Assembly: GCA_003487005.1 (NCBI GenBank)
Contig: DNFG01000266.1
Coordinates: 1 to 8,759 of the forward strand
Length of the DNA: 8,759 nt
Reading direction: 5' to 3'
Source of the DNA: Bryobacterales bacterium
GTDB taxonomy: Bacteria > Acidobacteriota > Terriglobia > Bryobacterales > Bryobacteraceae
This document shows positions 1 through 7,408 of the stretch, in pieces. Both the position numbers and the translations under genes were made by a program. Under the pieces are notes generated by a model. It saw nothing but the letters and a program-made list of their open reading frames with translations, ran no database searches and was not told the origin of the DNA. Positions within the stretch are counted from its first letter, which is position 1. Each line of letters opens with the position of its first letter.

Positions 1-1183
1 GGAGATCATCGCGGCGCAGTGGGATTCGCAGGTGAAGAAGTTGGAGGGGGACGCGGATGGGGCGGCGGTGTATCTGCGGGACGGGAAGGCGCCGGGGGTG
101 GGGGAGGTGTTCCGGAATCCGGATCTGGCGCGGGCGTACCGGCTGATTGCGACGGAGGGAGCGGGGGCGTTTTACCGGGGGGCGATCGCGGAGGCGATGG
201 TGGGGAAGTCGGAGAAGCTGGGGGGGACGCTGACGCGGGAGGATCTGGCGGAATTCGAGCCGGAGTGGGTGGAACCGATATCGACGGAATACCGGGGCTG
301 GCGGGTTTGGGAGATTCCACCGAATTCACAGGGAATTGCGGCGTTATCCATGTTGAATATCATGGAAAAGTTTGAACTGGGGGCAATGTCTCCGCTGGCG
401 GCGCCGCTATTGCATCTGGAAATTGAGGCGCAGAAGCTGGCGTACGCGGATCTGGGGCGGTATGTGGCTGATGCGCGGGTGGCGCCGGCGCCGGTGGAGG
501 AGATGCTGGACAAGGAGTACGCGGCGAAGCGGGCGGGGTTGATCCGGAAGGGGCGGGCGGCATGTGACGTGGCGCCGGGGGTGTTTCCGATCAAGGGAGA
601 GGGGGACACGGTGTATCTGGCGGCGGCGGACGCGGAGGGGAATCTGGTTTCGCTGATTCAGAGTATTTTCCTGGCGTACGGGTCGGGGATCGGGGTGCCG
701 GGCTTTGGATTTCACTTGCATAACCGGGGGGGATTATTCACGCTGGAAGAGGGGCATCCGAATGTGCTGGCGCCGGGCAAGCGTCCATTTCACACGATTA
801 TTCCGGCGATGATGGAGAAGGGAGAGCGACATATTGCGTTCGGGATCATGGGCGGGTTGAATCAGGCGCAGGCGCACGCGCAGTTTGTGTCGCGGGTGGT
901 GGATCACGGGATGAACGTGCAGGAGGCATTGGAGGCGGCGCGGTTCACGAGGCCGAAGATGGGCGGGTGCGGAGTGACGGTGGAGGACCGGGTGCCGGCG
1001 GCGGAGATCCGGACGCTGCGGCGGTGGAAGCACGAGGTGAAGGTGGTGGGGGCGTACTCGAACGAGGTAGGCGGGGGGCAGGCGGTGGAGTGGAACAGCC
1101 GGACGGGGGTGAAGGCGGGGGCGTCGTCACCGCGCAAGGACGGGGCGGCGGTGCCGGAGCCGGACCGGTATCTGCCGGAGTGA
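1..1183 (+). CDS. Gamma-glutamyltransferase-family Ntn-hydrolase, 5' partial
   Basis: The reading frame is already open at base 2 and ends at the TGA at 1181-1183, so the true start lies to the left; the GTG at 32 is internal. Members are made as one chain that cuts itself before a threonine, which then becomes the N-terminal nucleophile of the small subunit. That threonine is visible in the motif GDTVYLAAADAEGNLVS (Thr codon 608-610). The 191 residues after it match the usual small-subunit length, while about 190 residues of the large subunit, including any signal peptide, are missing. Other family marks are YGSGIGVPGFG, the NRGGLF segment, and the glycine pair at 851-856 expected to form the oxyanion hole. 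The loop between NRGGLF and APGKRP is short, and HT replaces the serine pair of the E. coli enzyme, so true gamma-glutamyl activity is uncertain. Family assignment is firm; substrate is not. Glycine codons are mostly GGG. Confidence 0.9.
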   Translation, partial: EIIAAQWDSQVKKLEGDADGAAVYLRDGKAPGVGEVFRNPDLARAYRLIATEGAGAFYRGAIAEAMVGKSEKLGGTLTREDLAEFEPEWVEPISTEYRGWRVWEIPPNSQGIAALSMLNIMEKFELGAMSPLAAPLLHLEIEAQKLAYADLGRYVADARVAPAPVEEMLDKEYAAKRAGLIRKGRAACDVAPGVFPIKGEGDTVYLAAADAEGNLVSLIQSIFLAYGSGIGVPGFGFHLHNRGGLFTLEEGHPNVLAPGKRPFHTIIPAMMEKGERHIAFGIMGGLNQAQAHAQFVSRVVDHGMNVQEALEAARFTRPKMGGCGVTVEDRVPAAEIRTLRRWKHEVKVVGAYSNEVGGGQAVEWNSRTGVKAGASSPRKDGAAVPEPDRYLPE

Positions 1184-1251
1184 GTCAATTTAGTTTGGGT
1201 GGGTAGTCAAGATTTCCTCTGGAACTGGCGGAGCGAGCCGATAACTCTATC

Positions 1252-1255
1252 GAGG
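1252..1255 (+). promoter_or_regulatory. Ribosome binding site for the PAS/HATPase gene
   Basis: GAGG lies eight bases before the GTG at 1264. It supports GTG as the start codon; no in-frame ATG lies nearby. Confidence 0.6.
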
Positions 1256-1263
1256 ACAAGGCA

Positions 1264-2397
1264 GTGCCGCCATTACCCAACCCCTTGCCCGCGGACAAGC
1301 TCTCGCGGAAAGAGATCGTAGAGCAGATCGACCAGTTGCCGGATCATGAATTGATCTTTGCTTTGCTGCACGCAGTGCAGTCGAGGGCGGTGGTCCTGAA
1401 TGCGGAGCGGCAGATTCTGCTGGCGAACGAGGCCTTCGGGTGGGCGGCGCGGGCGGCGGGCAATACGCACTACGAGGGGATGCGAGTCGGCGAGGCGCTG
1501 GGATGTGTTCACCGGGAGGTGGCTCGGGGCGGATGTGGAACCAGCACGCACTGCCTGGACTGTGGGCTGGCACAGGCGACTGCCGCGGGCATGGGGGGGC
1601 AGGTGACGAAGAAGCTGTGCTTGATGGAACGGCAACTGGACGAGCGGAGCGAGAATGAGGAGTCGATGGTGTCGGTACGGCCGCTGGATGAATCGGGACC
1701 GGCCCGGCTGGTGTGTGTGATGACCGACATCAGCGATGCGCAGCGGCGGCGGGTGATGGAAACGGCGCTGAGTGAGGAGTTGCAGGGGTCGGCGGAAAGC
1801 GTGCGGAGGCTGGCGGAGGTGGCGCTGGAAGCGCAGGCGGCGGAGAGCGACAACTGGCGGCAGGCGCGGGCAGTCGCGGATGCGGCGATCCTGTTGAGCC
1901 GGCGGCTGGAGGCGCAGAACGTGCTGCTGGCGGCGGAGAAGGGTGAGTTGGGGGTTCAACTGCGGGAAGTGGATTCGGCGGGACTGGTGCGGGCGACGGC
2001 GCGCAAACTCGAGACGGAGCCGGTGGCGGCGCGGCGGCGGATCCTGTGCGCGGGCGAACCGGGGATGAAGTTGGTGACGGACCCGGCGCTGCTGCGGCGG
2101 GCGCTGGAGCAATTGCTGGTGAATGCGCTGGAGGCGACGCCGGACGGGGGGGCCGTGAAAGCGATGGTGAAGCCCCTGAGCAAGGGTGTGCGAATCGAGA
2201 TCTGGAACGAAGGCGTGATGACGGACAGCGTGCAGCGGCAGGTGTTCAAGCGTTCGTTCACGACGAAACAGAAGGGCACGGGGCTGGGGGCGTACTCGGC
2301 GAAGCTCTATGTGGAGCGGTATTTGAGCGGGCGTGTGGGGTTCCGGTCGTCGAACGGGGAGGGGACGACGTTCTGGCTGGATCTGACGGGCGAGTAG
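1264..2397 (+). CDS. Soluble PAS-HATPase sensor protein, histidine-kinase-like but lacking the phospho-acceptor histidine
   Basis: 377 residues from a GTG start with a Shine-Dalgarno sequence. There is no signal peptide or membrane segment, so it should be cytoplasmic. Residues about 30-160 form a PAS-like sensory domain (VVLNAERQILLANEAFGWA) carrying Cys81, Cys91, Cys97 and Cys100 in a GCVH...GGCG...HCLDCG arrangement, and ending in the usual VMTDISDAQRRR linker. A helical dimerisation-like region follows, then a HATPase_c domain with the N-box LVNALEAT (Asn287) and the G2 box GTGLGAYS (338-345). The first glycine box reads IWNEG rather than DxGxG. From memory, relatives with the same cysteine module carry FFHDxLN at the dimerisation helix; here the aligned stretch is LSEELQG, with Glu171 at the histidine position. 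No histidine occurs after His96. It may bind ATP without classical His-Asp phosphotransfer. No response regulator gene lies beside it. The upstream spacer suggests its own promoter, but I could not identify one. Confidence 0.85.
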   Translation: MPPLPNPLPADKLSRKEIVEQIDQLPDHELIFALLHAVQSRAVVLNAERQILLANEAFGWAARAAGNTHYEGMRVGEALGCVHREVARGGCGTSTHCLDCGLAQATAAGMGGQVTKKLCLMERQLDERSENEESMVSVRPLDESGPARLVCVMTDISDAQRRRVMETALSEELQGSAESVRRLAEVALEAQAAESDNWRQARAVADAAILLSRRLEAQNVLLAAEKGELGVQLREVDSAGLVRATARKLETEPVAARRRILCAGEPGMKLVTDPALLRRALEQLLVNALEATPDGGAVKAMVKPLSKGVRIEIWNEGVMTDSVQRQVFKRSFTTKQKGTGLGAYSAKLYVERYLSGRVGFRSSNGEGTTFWLDLTGE

Positions 2398-2464
2398 CAG
2401 GTGTTGCGTGCGAAGGGCCGGCGGCTGCGCCGATCCTGCTACGATGGCACACAAAGCGATTTGT

Positions 2465-3547
2465 ATGCTACGCCGAACGTTTCTTTCAACCCCGCTGGCC
2501 GCCGCGGCAACGCGATTGCGTGCCGCCGCGCCGGGCATTCGTCTGGGATATGACACGTACTCGCTGCGCGCGTGGCGCTGGAAGGCGATGGAGCACCTGG
2601 AGTTCTGCGCGGCGCAGAAGCTGGACACGATCCAGATCTCGTCGCTGAACGATTTCGAGTCGTTGGAGGCGGCGCATCTGGAGAAGGTGCGGCGGCGCGC
2701 GGCGGAGTTGGGGGTGACGATCGACGCGGGGACGGGGTGCATTTGTCCAAGTGCGAAGGCGTACCGGGCGTCGCTGGGCGATCCGTCGGAGCATCTGGGG
2801 AAGGCGCTGCGGGTGGCGAAGGCGGTGGGGGCGTCGTCGGTGCGCTGTTATCTGGGGGATCTGGCGGACCGGTTGGGTCCGGTGCCGATCGAGAAGCACA
2901 TTGAGAACACGGTGAAGGTGTTCCGCGGGGCGCGATCGGTGGCGCTGGAGACGGGCGTAAAGATCGCGGTGGAGAACCACTCGGGCGACTTGCAGGCGTG
3001 GGAGTTGAAGATGCTGATCGAGGAGGCGGGCAAGGACTACGTGGGGGCGTGTCTGGACACGGGCAATCCGATCTGGTGCGCGGAGCACCCGGAAGTGACG
3101 ATGGAGGTGCTGGCGCCGTTGACGGTGACCACGCACATCCGCGACACGGCGCTGTTCGAGCACGAGCGCGGATGCGCGGCGCACTGGACGGCGGTGGGCG
3201 AGGGGTCGGTGGATTTCGCGCGGATCGTGTCGCTGCACCGGGAGCGTTGTCCGCAGGCTTCGATGCAACTGGAGATCATCACGGGGCGGCCGCCCCGGAT
3301 CGTGCCGTTTCTGGAGGACGAATTCTGGAAGGCGTTTCCGAAGGCGCGGGCCGGGGAGTTTGCGCGGTTCGTGGAGTTGGTCAAGAAAGGGCGGCCGCTG
3401 ATGAAGCCGATGATCATCGCGGACGTGCCAGGCGAACGGCCTCCGGCGTATGCGGAGGCGTTGAAGGTGCAGCAGAAGCTGGATCTGGAACGCAGCCTCG
3501 AATATTGCCGGAAGAGCCTGGATACGGGCATTCGTTGGAGGAGTTAG
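2465..3547 (+). CDS. Sugar phosphate isomerase/epimerase-like TIM-barrel protein with twin-arginine-like leader
   Basis: 360 residues of the xylose-isomerase-like TIM-barrel superfamily (AP_endonuc_2 fold), which isomerises or epimerises sugars using divalent metal. Likely metal ligands are Glu170 in AVENHSG, Asp198 in CLDTGN, His224 in THIRD and Glu270 in QLEI, spaced as in the superfamily. The ATG at 2465 is preferred because it places RRTFL at residues 3-7, followed by an alanine-rich stretch ending RAAA, which resembles a Tat export signal. In-frame starts at 2444 (ATG) and 2408 (GTG) are possible, and none of the three has a strong ribosome binding site. About 70 residues follow the barrel, beginning near FPKARAGEF; their role is unknown to me. 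The next gene starts three bases after the stop, so the two are probably co-transcribed. The exact substrate cannot be read from the sequence. Hydroxypyruvate isomerase or tagatose/psicose epimerase-like activity is possible. Confidence 0.82.
   Translation: MLRRTFLSTPLAAAATRLRAAAPGIRLGYDTYSLRAWRWKAMEHLEFCAAQKLDTIQISSLNDFESLEAAHLEKVRRRAAELGVTIDAGTGCICPSAKAYRASLGDPSEHLGKALRVAKAVGASSVRCYLGDLADRLGPVPIEKHIENTVKVFRGARSVALETGVKIAVENHSGDLQAWELKMLIEEAGKDYVGACLDTGNPIWCAEHPEVTMEVLAPLTVTTHIRDTALFEHERGCAAHWTAVGEGSVDFARIVSLHRERCPQASMQLEIITGRPPRIVPFLEDEFWKAFPKARAGEFARFVELVKKGRPLMKPMIIADVPGERPPAYAEALKVQQKLDLERSLEYCRKSLDTGIRWRS
3537..3543 (+). promoter_or_regulatory. Strong ribosome binding site for the GyrI-like gene
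   Basis: GGAGGAG lies within the last codons of the isomerase gene, seven bases before the ATG at 3551. It is the best Shine-Dalgarno sequence in the window and suggests that translation of the two genes is coupled. Confidence 0.75.
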
Positions 3548-3550
3548 GCG

Positions 3551-4015
3551 ATGCTGTCGCAGATTGAAGTCAGGCGCGAGCCTGGAATGTGGGCGTTGGT
3601 GATTCCGGCGACGGCGGACGCGGCCGGGCTTGGGGATCTGCTGCAGGGGTTGCTGCCCGAGGTGTTTCTGTACGCGATGGCCAGCGGCGCGGGTCCGGCG
3701 GGGAAGCCATTCACGCGGTATCTGTCGTGGAATCCGGATGGCACGGTGGACCTGGAGGCCGGGATGCCGGTGTTGAAACCGGTGGAGGGCAATGGCCGGG
3801 TGCAATGCGTGGAACTGGAAGAGGTGCAGGCGGCGGTGGTGGTGCACACGGGTCCATACGACGAGTTGGGGGAAGCGCACGCGGCGCTGGGGGCGTGGGT
3901 GAAGGCGAACGGGCGCGAGACGGCGGGGCCGTGCATGGAGTGTTACCTGACGGACCCCGGCGAGGTGACGGATCCGGCTGAATGGCAGACGGAAGTGCGG
4001 TGGCCGGTTCGCTGA
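3551..4015 (+). CDS. GyrI-like / AraC effector-binding domain protein
   Basis: 154 residues made up entirely of one GyrI-like (SOUL/Rob C-terminal type) ligand-binding domain, with no DNA-binding helix-turn-helix. The domain is a duplicated beta-alpha-beta-beta unit. Visible hallmarks are PFTRYLSWNPDG in the first half, VVVHTGPYDELGEAHAAL in the second, and a C-terminal strand near WQTEVRWPV. Glu130 in CMECYLTDP sits where drug-binding relatives (BmrR, Rob) keep an acidic residue that contacts cationic ligands; that equivalence is from memory. Stand-alone members bind small molecules, inhibit gyrase or hydrolyse some electrophiles. Which applies here is unknown. It is immediately downstream of the isomerase gene with a strong ribosome binding site. 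The stop codon lies inside an inverted repeat shared with the convergent gene. Confidence 0.8.
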   Translation: MLSQIEVRREPGMWALVIPATADAAGLGDLLQGLLPEVFLYAMASGAGPAGKPFTRYLSWNPDGTVDLEAGMPVLKPVEGNGRVQCVELEEVQAAVVVHTGPYDELGEAHAALGAWVKANGRETAGPCMECYLTDPGEVTDPAEWQTEVRWPVR

Positions 4016-4027
4016 CGGGTTAGCGAA
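4008..4027. terminator. Hairpin spanning two convergent stop codons, putative shared terminator
   Basis: TTCGCTGA (4008-4015) and TTAGCGAA (4020-4027) are inverted repeats separated by CGGG. In the + transcript they can form an eight-base-pair stem including one G-U pair. The TGA of the GyrI-like gene (4013-4015) and the TAA of the minus-strand gene (4020-4022) both lie in it. A TTTT run at 4034-4037 follows on the + side, six bases after the stem. There is no matching U-run for the minus transcript, whose stem has one mismatch. Termination is therefore more plausible for the + transcript. Confidence 0.5.
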
Positions 4028-5381
4028 GCAGGCTTTTGAGGACGTTGTCCCAGGGGGCGCGGTAGGGGCGTTCGAGCATGGCGGTGGCTTCTGCATCGCC
4101 GGCGATCTGTTCGGTTTCGGGGTTCCAGTGGAGGGTGCGCCCGAGACGGAGGCTGATGTTGGCGAGGTGGCAGGCGGTGGAGGTGAAGTGGCCGTCCTCG
4201 ACATCGGCGATGGGTTGCTGGCGGCTCTTGATGCAATCCAAGAAATTGCGGGTGTGGAGGTCGAACTGTTGCTGGACGCTGCCGGGCATGGTTTGCGGGG
4301 GGATCCAGGGTTCGGGAGGGCGCTGAGCGGCGCGGGGGCCGCCCTGGGGGTGACCGCGGAAGGTGGGGATGGCGTTTTCGGGGGGGCGGTTGAGGTCGCC
4401 GGTGATGTCGAAGCCTTCGCGGGTGATGGTCATGGCGCCTTTGGTGCCGTAGTAGTAGGCGCCGCGCGGGGGGACGGGCCCGTGGGCGGCTTCGCGGTGG
4501 CTCCAGGTGGCGGTGGAGTCGGGGAAGCGGAAGAGGGTGTCCTGAGTGTCGGGGGTTTCGCCGTCGTCCTGGAGGGCGAAACGGCCGCCGATACTGGAAA
4601 CCGCGAGCGGCCCTTTTTGCTTGAGGATCCAGAGGAGGATGTCGACGTCGTGAGCGCCCTGGTTGGTCATCTGGCCGCCGGAGTAGTCCCAGAACCAGCG
4701 GAAATGGTAGAGTCCGCGATGGGGCGAGAAGGGGCGTTTGGGGGCGGGGCCGAGCCACTGGTCATAGTCGAAACCATCGGGTACGGGTCCTTCGGGACGG
4801 CCGAAACCGGGCATGACGTTGCGGTAGGCGCCCATGCGGACGGAGGTGATGTGGCCGAGGTGGCCCTGCTGGATCAGGCGGCGCGCGGTCTGATAGTGGG
4901 GGCCGCTGCGCTGCTGGGTGCCGACCTGGACGACGCGCTTGTGGCGGCGGGCGGCATCGATCATCCAGCGGCCTTCGCGGACGAACAGGGTCATCGGCTT
5001 CTCGACAAAGACGTCCTTGCCCGCGGCGCAGGCCATGATGGACATCAGCGCGTGCCAGTGGTCGGGGGTGGAGATGCAGACGGCATCGACGTCTTTGTCG
5101 TCGAGCAGGCGGCGGAAGTCGGAGTGGCCGCGGGGGTTCATGCCGGGCTTGGCGCGGATGGCTTCGAGGCCTTGCTGGAGGCGGGGTTGATAGACCTCGG
5201 CGACGGCGGTGAGGTTGGCGTCGTCCTGGCGGAGGAAGTCGTGGACGTGCTGGGCGCCGATGAGGCCATAGCCGATGAAGCCGATGTTGACACGGTCGTT
5301 GGCGCCGCGAACGCGGTTGTAGGAGGCCGCGGCGAGGGTGCCCAGGACGGCGCGGCGAGTCAGGGACATGGGCGAGATCAT
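4020..5381 (-). CDS. Gfo/Idh/MocA-family oxidoreductase with twin-arginine-like leader
   Basis: 453 residues. The family oxidises or reduces sugars and cyclitols with NAD(P), often through 3-keto intermediates. Residues 8-20 ([13 protein letters not shown]) resemble a Tat signal, as in many exported members from acidobacteria and planctomycetes. The Rossmann fold begins at [12 protein letters not shown] with its glycine motif at 37-42. STPDHWHA (104-111) and EKP (127-129) follow, EKP being the signature whose lysine is catalytic. The C-terminal sheet domain carries [13 protein letters not shown], with His244 at the usual catalytic histidine position. Met1 (5379-5381) and Met5 (5367-5369) are both possible starts, and neither has a clear ribosome binding site. 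Its codons mostly end in C, unlike the G-ending codons of the + strand genes. It faces the dehydratase divergently over 23 bases. The sugar substrate is unknown. Confidence 0.9.
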   Translation of the reverse strand: MISPMSLTRRAVLGTLAAASYNRVRGANDRVNIGFIGYGLIGAQHVHDFLRQDDANLTAVAEVYQPRLQQGLEAIRAKPGMNPRGHSDFRRLLDDKDVDAVCISTPDHWHALMSIMACAAGKDVFVEKPMTLFVREGRWMIDAARRHKRVVQVGTQQRSGPHYQTARRLIQQGHLGHITSVRMGAYRNVMPGFGRPEGPVPDGFDYDQWLGPAPKRPFSPHRGLYHFRWFWDYSGGQMTNQGAHDVDILLWILKQKGPLAVSSIGGRFALQDDGETPDTQDTLFRFPDSTATWSHREAAHGPVPPRGAYYYGTKGAMTITREGFDITGDLNRPPENAIPTFRGHPQGGPRAAQRPPEPWIPPQTMPGSVQQQFDLHTRNFLDCIKSRQQPIADVEDGHFTSTACHLANISLRLGRTLHWNPETEQIAGDAEATAMLERPYRAPWDNVLKSLLR

Positions 5382-5387
5382 ATCATC
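5376..5387. promoter_or_regulatory. AT-rich dyad at the divergent start region, possible promoter or operator
   Basis: GATCATATCATC is symmetric at 10 of 12 positions and is unusually AT-rich for this window. On the + strand it contains TATCAT (5381-5386) and on the minus strand TATGAT (5382-5377). Each matches the TATAAT -10 consensus at five of six positions. I could not find a convincing -35 element for either, so this is tentative. Confidence 0.25.
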
Positions 5388-5404
5388 GAAGATGGTGCCG
5401 CTTC

Positions 5405-7408
5405 ATGTCTGACTCTCCATCACGGCCGCCGCTGGCGGCGATTCTCGACTCGGGCGATCGCAGCGTTTTTGACGTGCGAAGCCGCGGGCAGGGGCCCGAG
5501 GGCGCGCTGCCGCTGACGCCGGAAATGCTGGCGTCGTCGCCGTCGGGGGACCTGTTCGGCTGGACGCAGAACGTCGGCATGGGCTGGGACCCTCGGGCGC
5601 TCACCGGGCCCGAGGTGCTGTTGTTGTCCACGCACGGCGGGTTGCGCGCGCCCGACGGAACGCCCGTGGCGCTTGGATTTCACACGGGCCACTGGGAAGT
5701 GAGTTTACTGGTGGAGGAGGCGGCGCGGGAGTTGAAGGCGCTGGGCGCGGTGCCGTTCGCCGCGTACTGCAGCGACCCCTGCGACGGACGGACGCAGGGT
5801 ACGACGGGCATGTTTGACTCGTTGCCTTACCGGAACGATGCGGCGCAGATCTTCCGCCGCCTGGCGCGCAGTCTGCCTCGGCGGAAGGGCGTGGTGGGCG
5901 TGGCGACTTGTGACAAAGGCCTGCCCGCGATGATGATGGCGCTGGCGTCGATGCGTGAACACGCGACGATCATGGTGCCGGGCGGGGTGACGCTGCCGGC
6001 CGAAGGGGCCGAGGACGCGGGGATTGTGCAGTCGATCGGGGCGCGTTTCGCGCACGGGATGATCACGCTCGACTATGCGGCGGAGATGGGCTGCCGGGCG
6101 TGCGGGTCGCCCGGGGGCGGCTGTCAATTTCTGGGGACGGCGGCGACGGCGCAGGTGGTGGGCGAGGCGCTCGGCCTGACGTTGCCGCACGCGGCGCTGG
6201 CCCCGTCGGGCGAGCCGGTGTGGCGGGACATGGCGCGGCGGAGCGCCCGCGCGGTTGCAGCGATGATCGCCGATGGACGGACGACCGCGTCGTTACTGAC
6301 GCCCGAGGCGCTGCATAACGCACTGACGGTGCACGCGGCGTTTGGCGGGTCCACCAACCTGGTGTTGCACTTGACCGCGATAGCCTTTCATGCCGGGCTG
6401 ACTCGGCCCACGGTGGAAGACTGGAGCCGCGTGAACCGGGCCACGCCGAGGCTGGTGGACGCGCTGCCGAACGGGCCCGTGGGGCACCCGACGGTGCAGG
6501 TCTTCCTGACGGGCGGCGTGCCCGAGGTGATGCTGCATCTGCGGCGCGCGGGGCTGATCGAGACGAAGGCGATGACCGCGGCGGGCGTGACGTGGGACGA
6601 GGCGCTGGATTGGTGGGCGCAGAGCGAGCGCCGGGCGGTGCTGCGCGAACGGCTTCGCGAACAGGAGGGCATTGACCCGGACAAAGTGATTATGAGTCCG
6701 GACGGCGCACGGGGGCGCGGGCTGACGTCCACGGTCTGCTTCCCGGTGGGCAACCTCGCGCCCGAGGGCGCGGTGACGAAGAGTACGTCGATCGACCCGG
6801 CCGTTGTGGACCCCGACGGGGTGTACCGCAAGCGCGGGCCAGCGCGGGTGTTCACTTCCGAGCCCGCGGCGATTGCGGCGATCAAGTCCGGCGCGATTCG
6901 CGAGGGCGATGTGCTGGTGTTGTGCTGCCGTGGCCCGCTCGGCTCCGGCATGGAGGAGACCTACCAACTGACCTCCGCCCTGAAGCACCTGCCGTTCGGC
7001 AAACAGGTGGCGTTGTTGACGGACGCGCGGTTCAGCGGCGTTTCGACGGGCGCCTGCATCGGTCACATTTCGCCGGAAGCGCTCGCCGGGGGGCCGCTGG
7101 GACGGCTGCGCGATGGCGATCTGATCGGGATCGTCATCGATCGGAACACGATGGAGGGGCGCGTGGATCTGGTGGGCTGGGACGGGTGCGAATTCGGGGC
7201 GGAGGAGGGCGCGCGGGAGTTGGCCCGGCGTTCACCGCGCGAGGATTTGCAGGCAGATCCGGCGCTGCCGGACGACACGCGACTGTGGGCCGCGCTGCAG
7301 GATGTCAGCGGCGGCGCGTGGGGCGGGGCGGTGTATGACGTGGACCGGATTATTCAAGTGCTCGACGCCGGCCGGAAGGCGCTGGCGGACAAGGAGACTC
7401 AGTCGTGA
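5405..7408 (+). CDS. YjhG/YagF-type sugar-acid dehydratase (IlvD/Edd superfamily)
   Basis: 667 residues, close to the 655 of E. coli YjhG and YagF, which dehydrate D-xylonate to 2-keto-3-deoxy-xylonate. The match, recalled from memory, is colinear: [99 protein letters not shown] and LPDDTRLWA all occur in order. Cys169 and Cys240 align with two iron-sulfur ligands of the superfamily, and Cys126 may supply the third. Ser544 in ARFSG is the likely active-site serine. The enzyme is expected to be cytoplasmic. The ATG at 5405 is the only sensible start; it adds about seven residues over E. coli and has no clear ribosome binding site. The gene's last bases overlap the peptidase start. Related pentonates or hexonates could be the real substrate, and no aldolase for the product lies in the window. 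Confidence 0.92.
   Translation: MSDSPSRPPLAAILDSGDRSVFDVRSRGQGPEGALPLTPEMLASSPSGDLFGWTQNVGMGWDPRALTGPEVLLLSTHGGLRAPDGTPVALGFHTGHWEVSLLVEEAARELKALGAVPFAAYCSDPCDGRTQGTTGMFDSLPYRNDAAQIFRRLARSLPRRKGVVGVATCDKGLPAMMMALASMREHATIMVPGGVTLPAEGAEDAGIVQSIGARFAHGMITLDYAAEMGCRACGSPGGGCQFLGTAATAQVVGEALGLTLPHAALAPSGEPVWRDMARRSARAVAAMIADGRTTASLLTPEALHNALTVHAAFGGSTNLVLHLTAIAFHAGLTRPTVEDWSRVNRATPRLVDALPNGPVGHPTVQVFLTGGVPEVMLHLRRAGLIETKAMTAAGVTWDEALDWWAQSERRAVLRERLREQEGIDPDKVIMSPDGARGRGLTSTVCFPVGNLAPEGAVTKSTSIDPAVVDPDGVYRKRGPARVFTSEPAAIAAIKSGAIREGDVLVLCCRGPLGSGMEETYQLTSALKHLPFGKQVALLTDARFSGVSTGACIGHISPEALAGGPLGRLRDGDLIGIVIDRNTMEGRVDLVGWDGCEFGAEEGARELARRSPREDLQADPALPDDTRLWAALQDVSGGAWGGAVYDVDRIIQVLDAGRKALADKETQS
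7391..7397 (+). promoter_or_regulatory. Ribosome binding site for the S46 peptidase gene
   Basis: AAGGAGA lies seven bases before the GTG at 7405, inside the dehydratase gene. The ATG at 7414 would be about 16 bases away, so this site favours the GTG start. Confidence 0.7.

Noticed and set aside
32..34. GTG at 32 as the start of the gamma-glutamyltransferase gene
   Set aside because: The frame is open and protein-like to the left edge (IIAAQWDSQV), and the resulting protein would lack most of the large subunit. It is an internal valine codon.
1165..1178. CCGG-TATCTG-CCGG near the end of the gamma-glutamyltransferase gene as a terminator
   Set aside because: The four-base-pair stem lies inside the coding sequence with no T-run.
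1191..1263. Promoter for the PAS/HATPase gene
   Set aside because: GATAAC near 1240 and TTGGGT at 1195 resemble core elements, but neither has a partner at proper spacing, so I do not annotate one.
2419..2432. Short hairpin CGGCG-GCTG-CGCCG after the kinase-like gene
   Set aside because: The stem is only five base pairs with no T-run after it. In DNA this G+C-rich, such stems are common by chance.
2404..2445. TTGCGT and TACGAT as a promoter for the isomerase gene
   Set aside because: The hexamers are about 30 bases apart, far from the 16-18 expected, and no better pair was found.
1273..2742. Open frame of 489 codons on the minus strand opposite the PAS/HATPase gene
   Set aside because: It is arginine/histidine/proline-rich and runs across the start of the next gene. 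The + strand product has PAS and HATPase motifs in order.
2486..4204. Open frame of 572 codons on the minus strand opposite the isomerase and GyrI-like genes
   Set aside because: It is proline/arginine/histidine-rich low-complexity sequence with no recognisable domain, a typical antisense shadow of G-rich coding DNA. The + strand genes have clear family motifs.
4128..5516. Open frame of 462 codons on the + strand opposite the oxidoreductase
   Set aside because: It is glycine/alanine/valine-rich with no domain match, and it overlaps a gene with Rossmann and EKP motifs. It is a shadow of the skewed composition.
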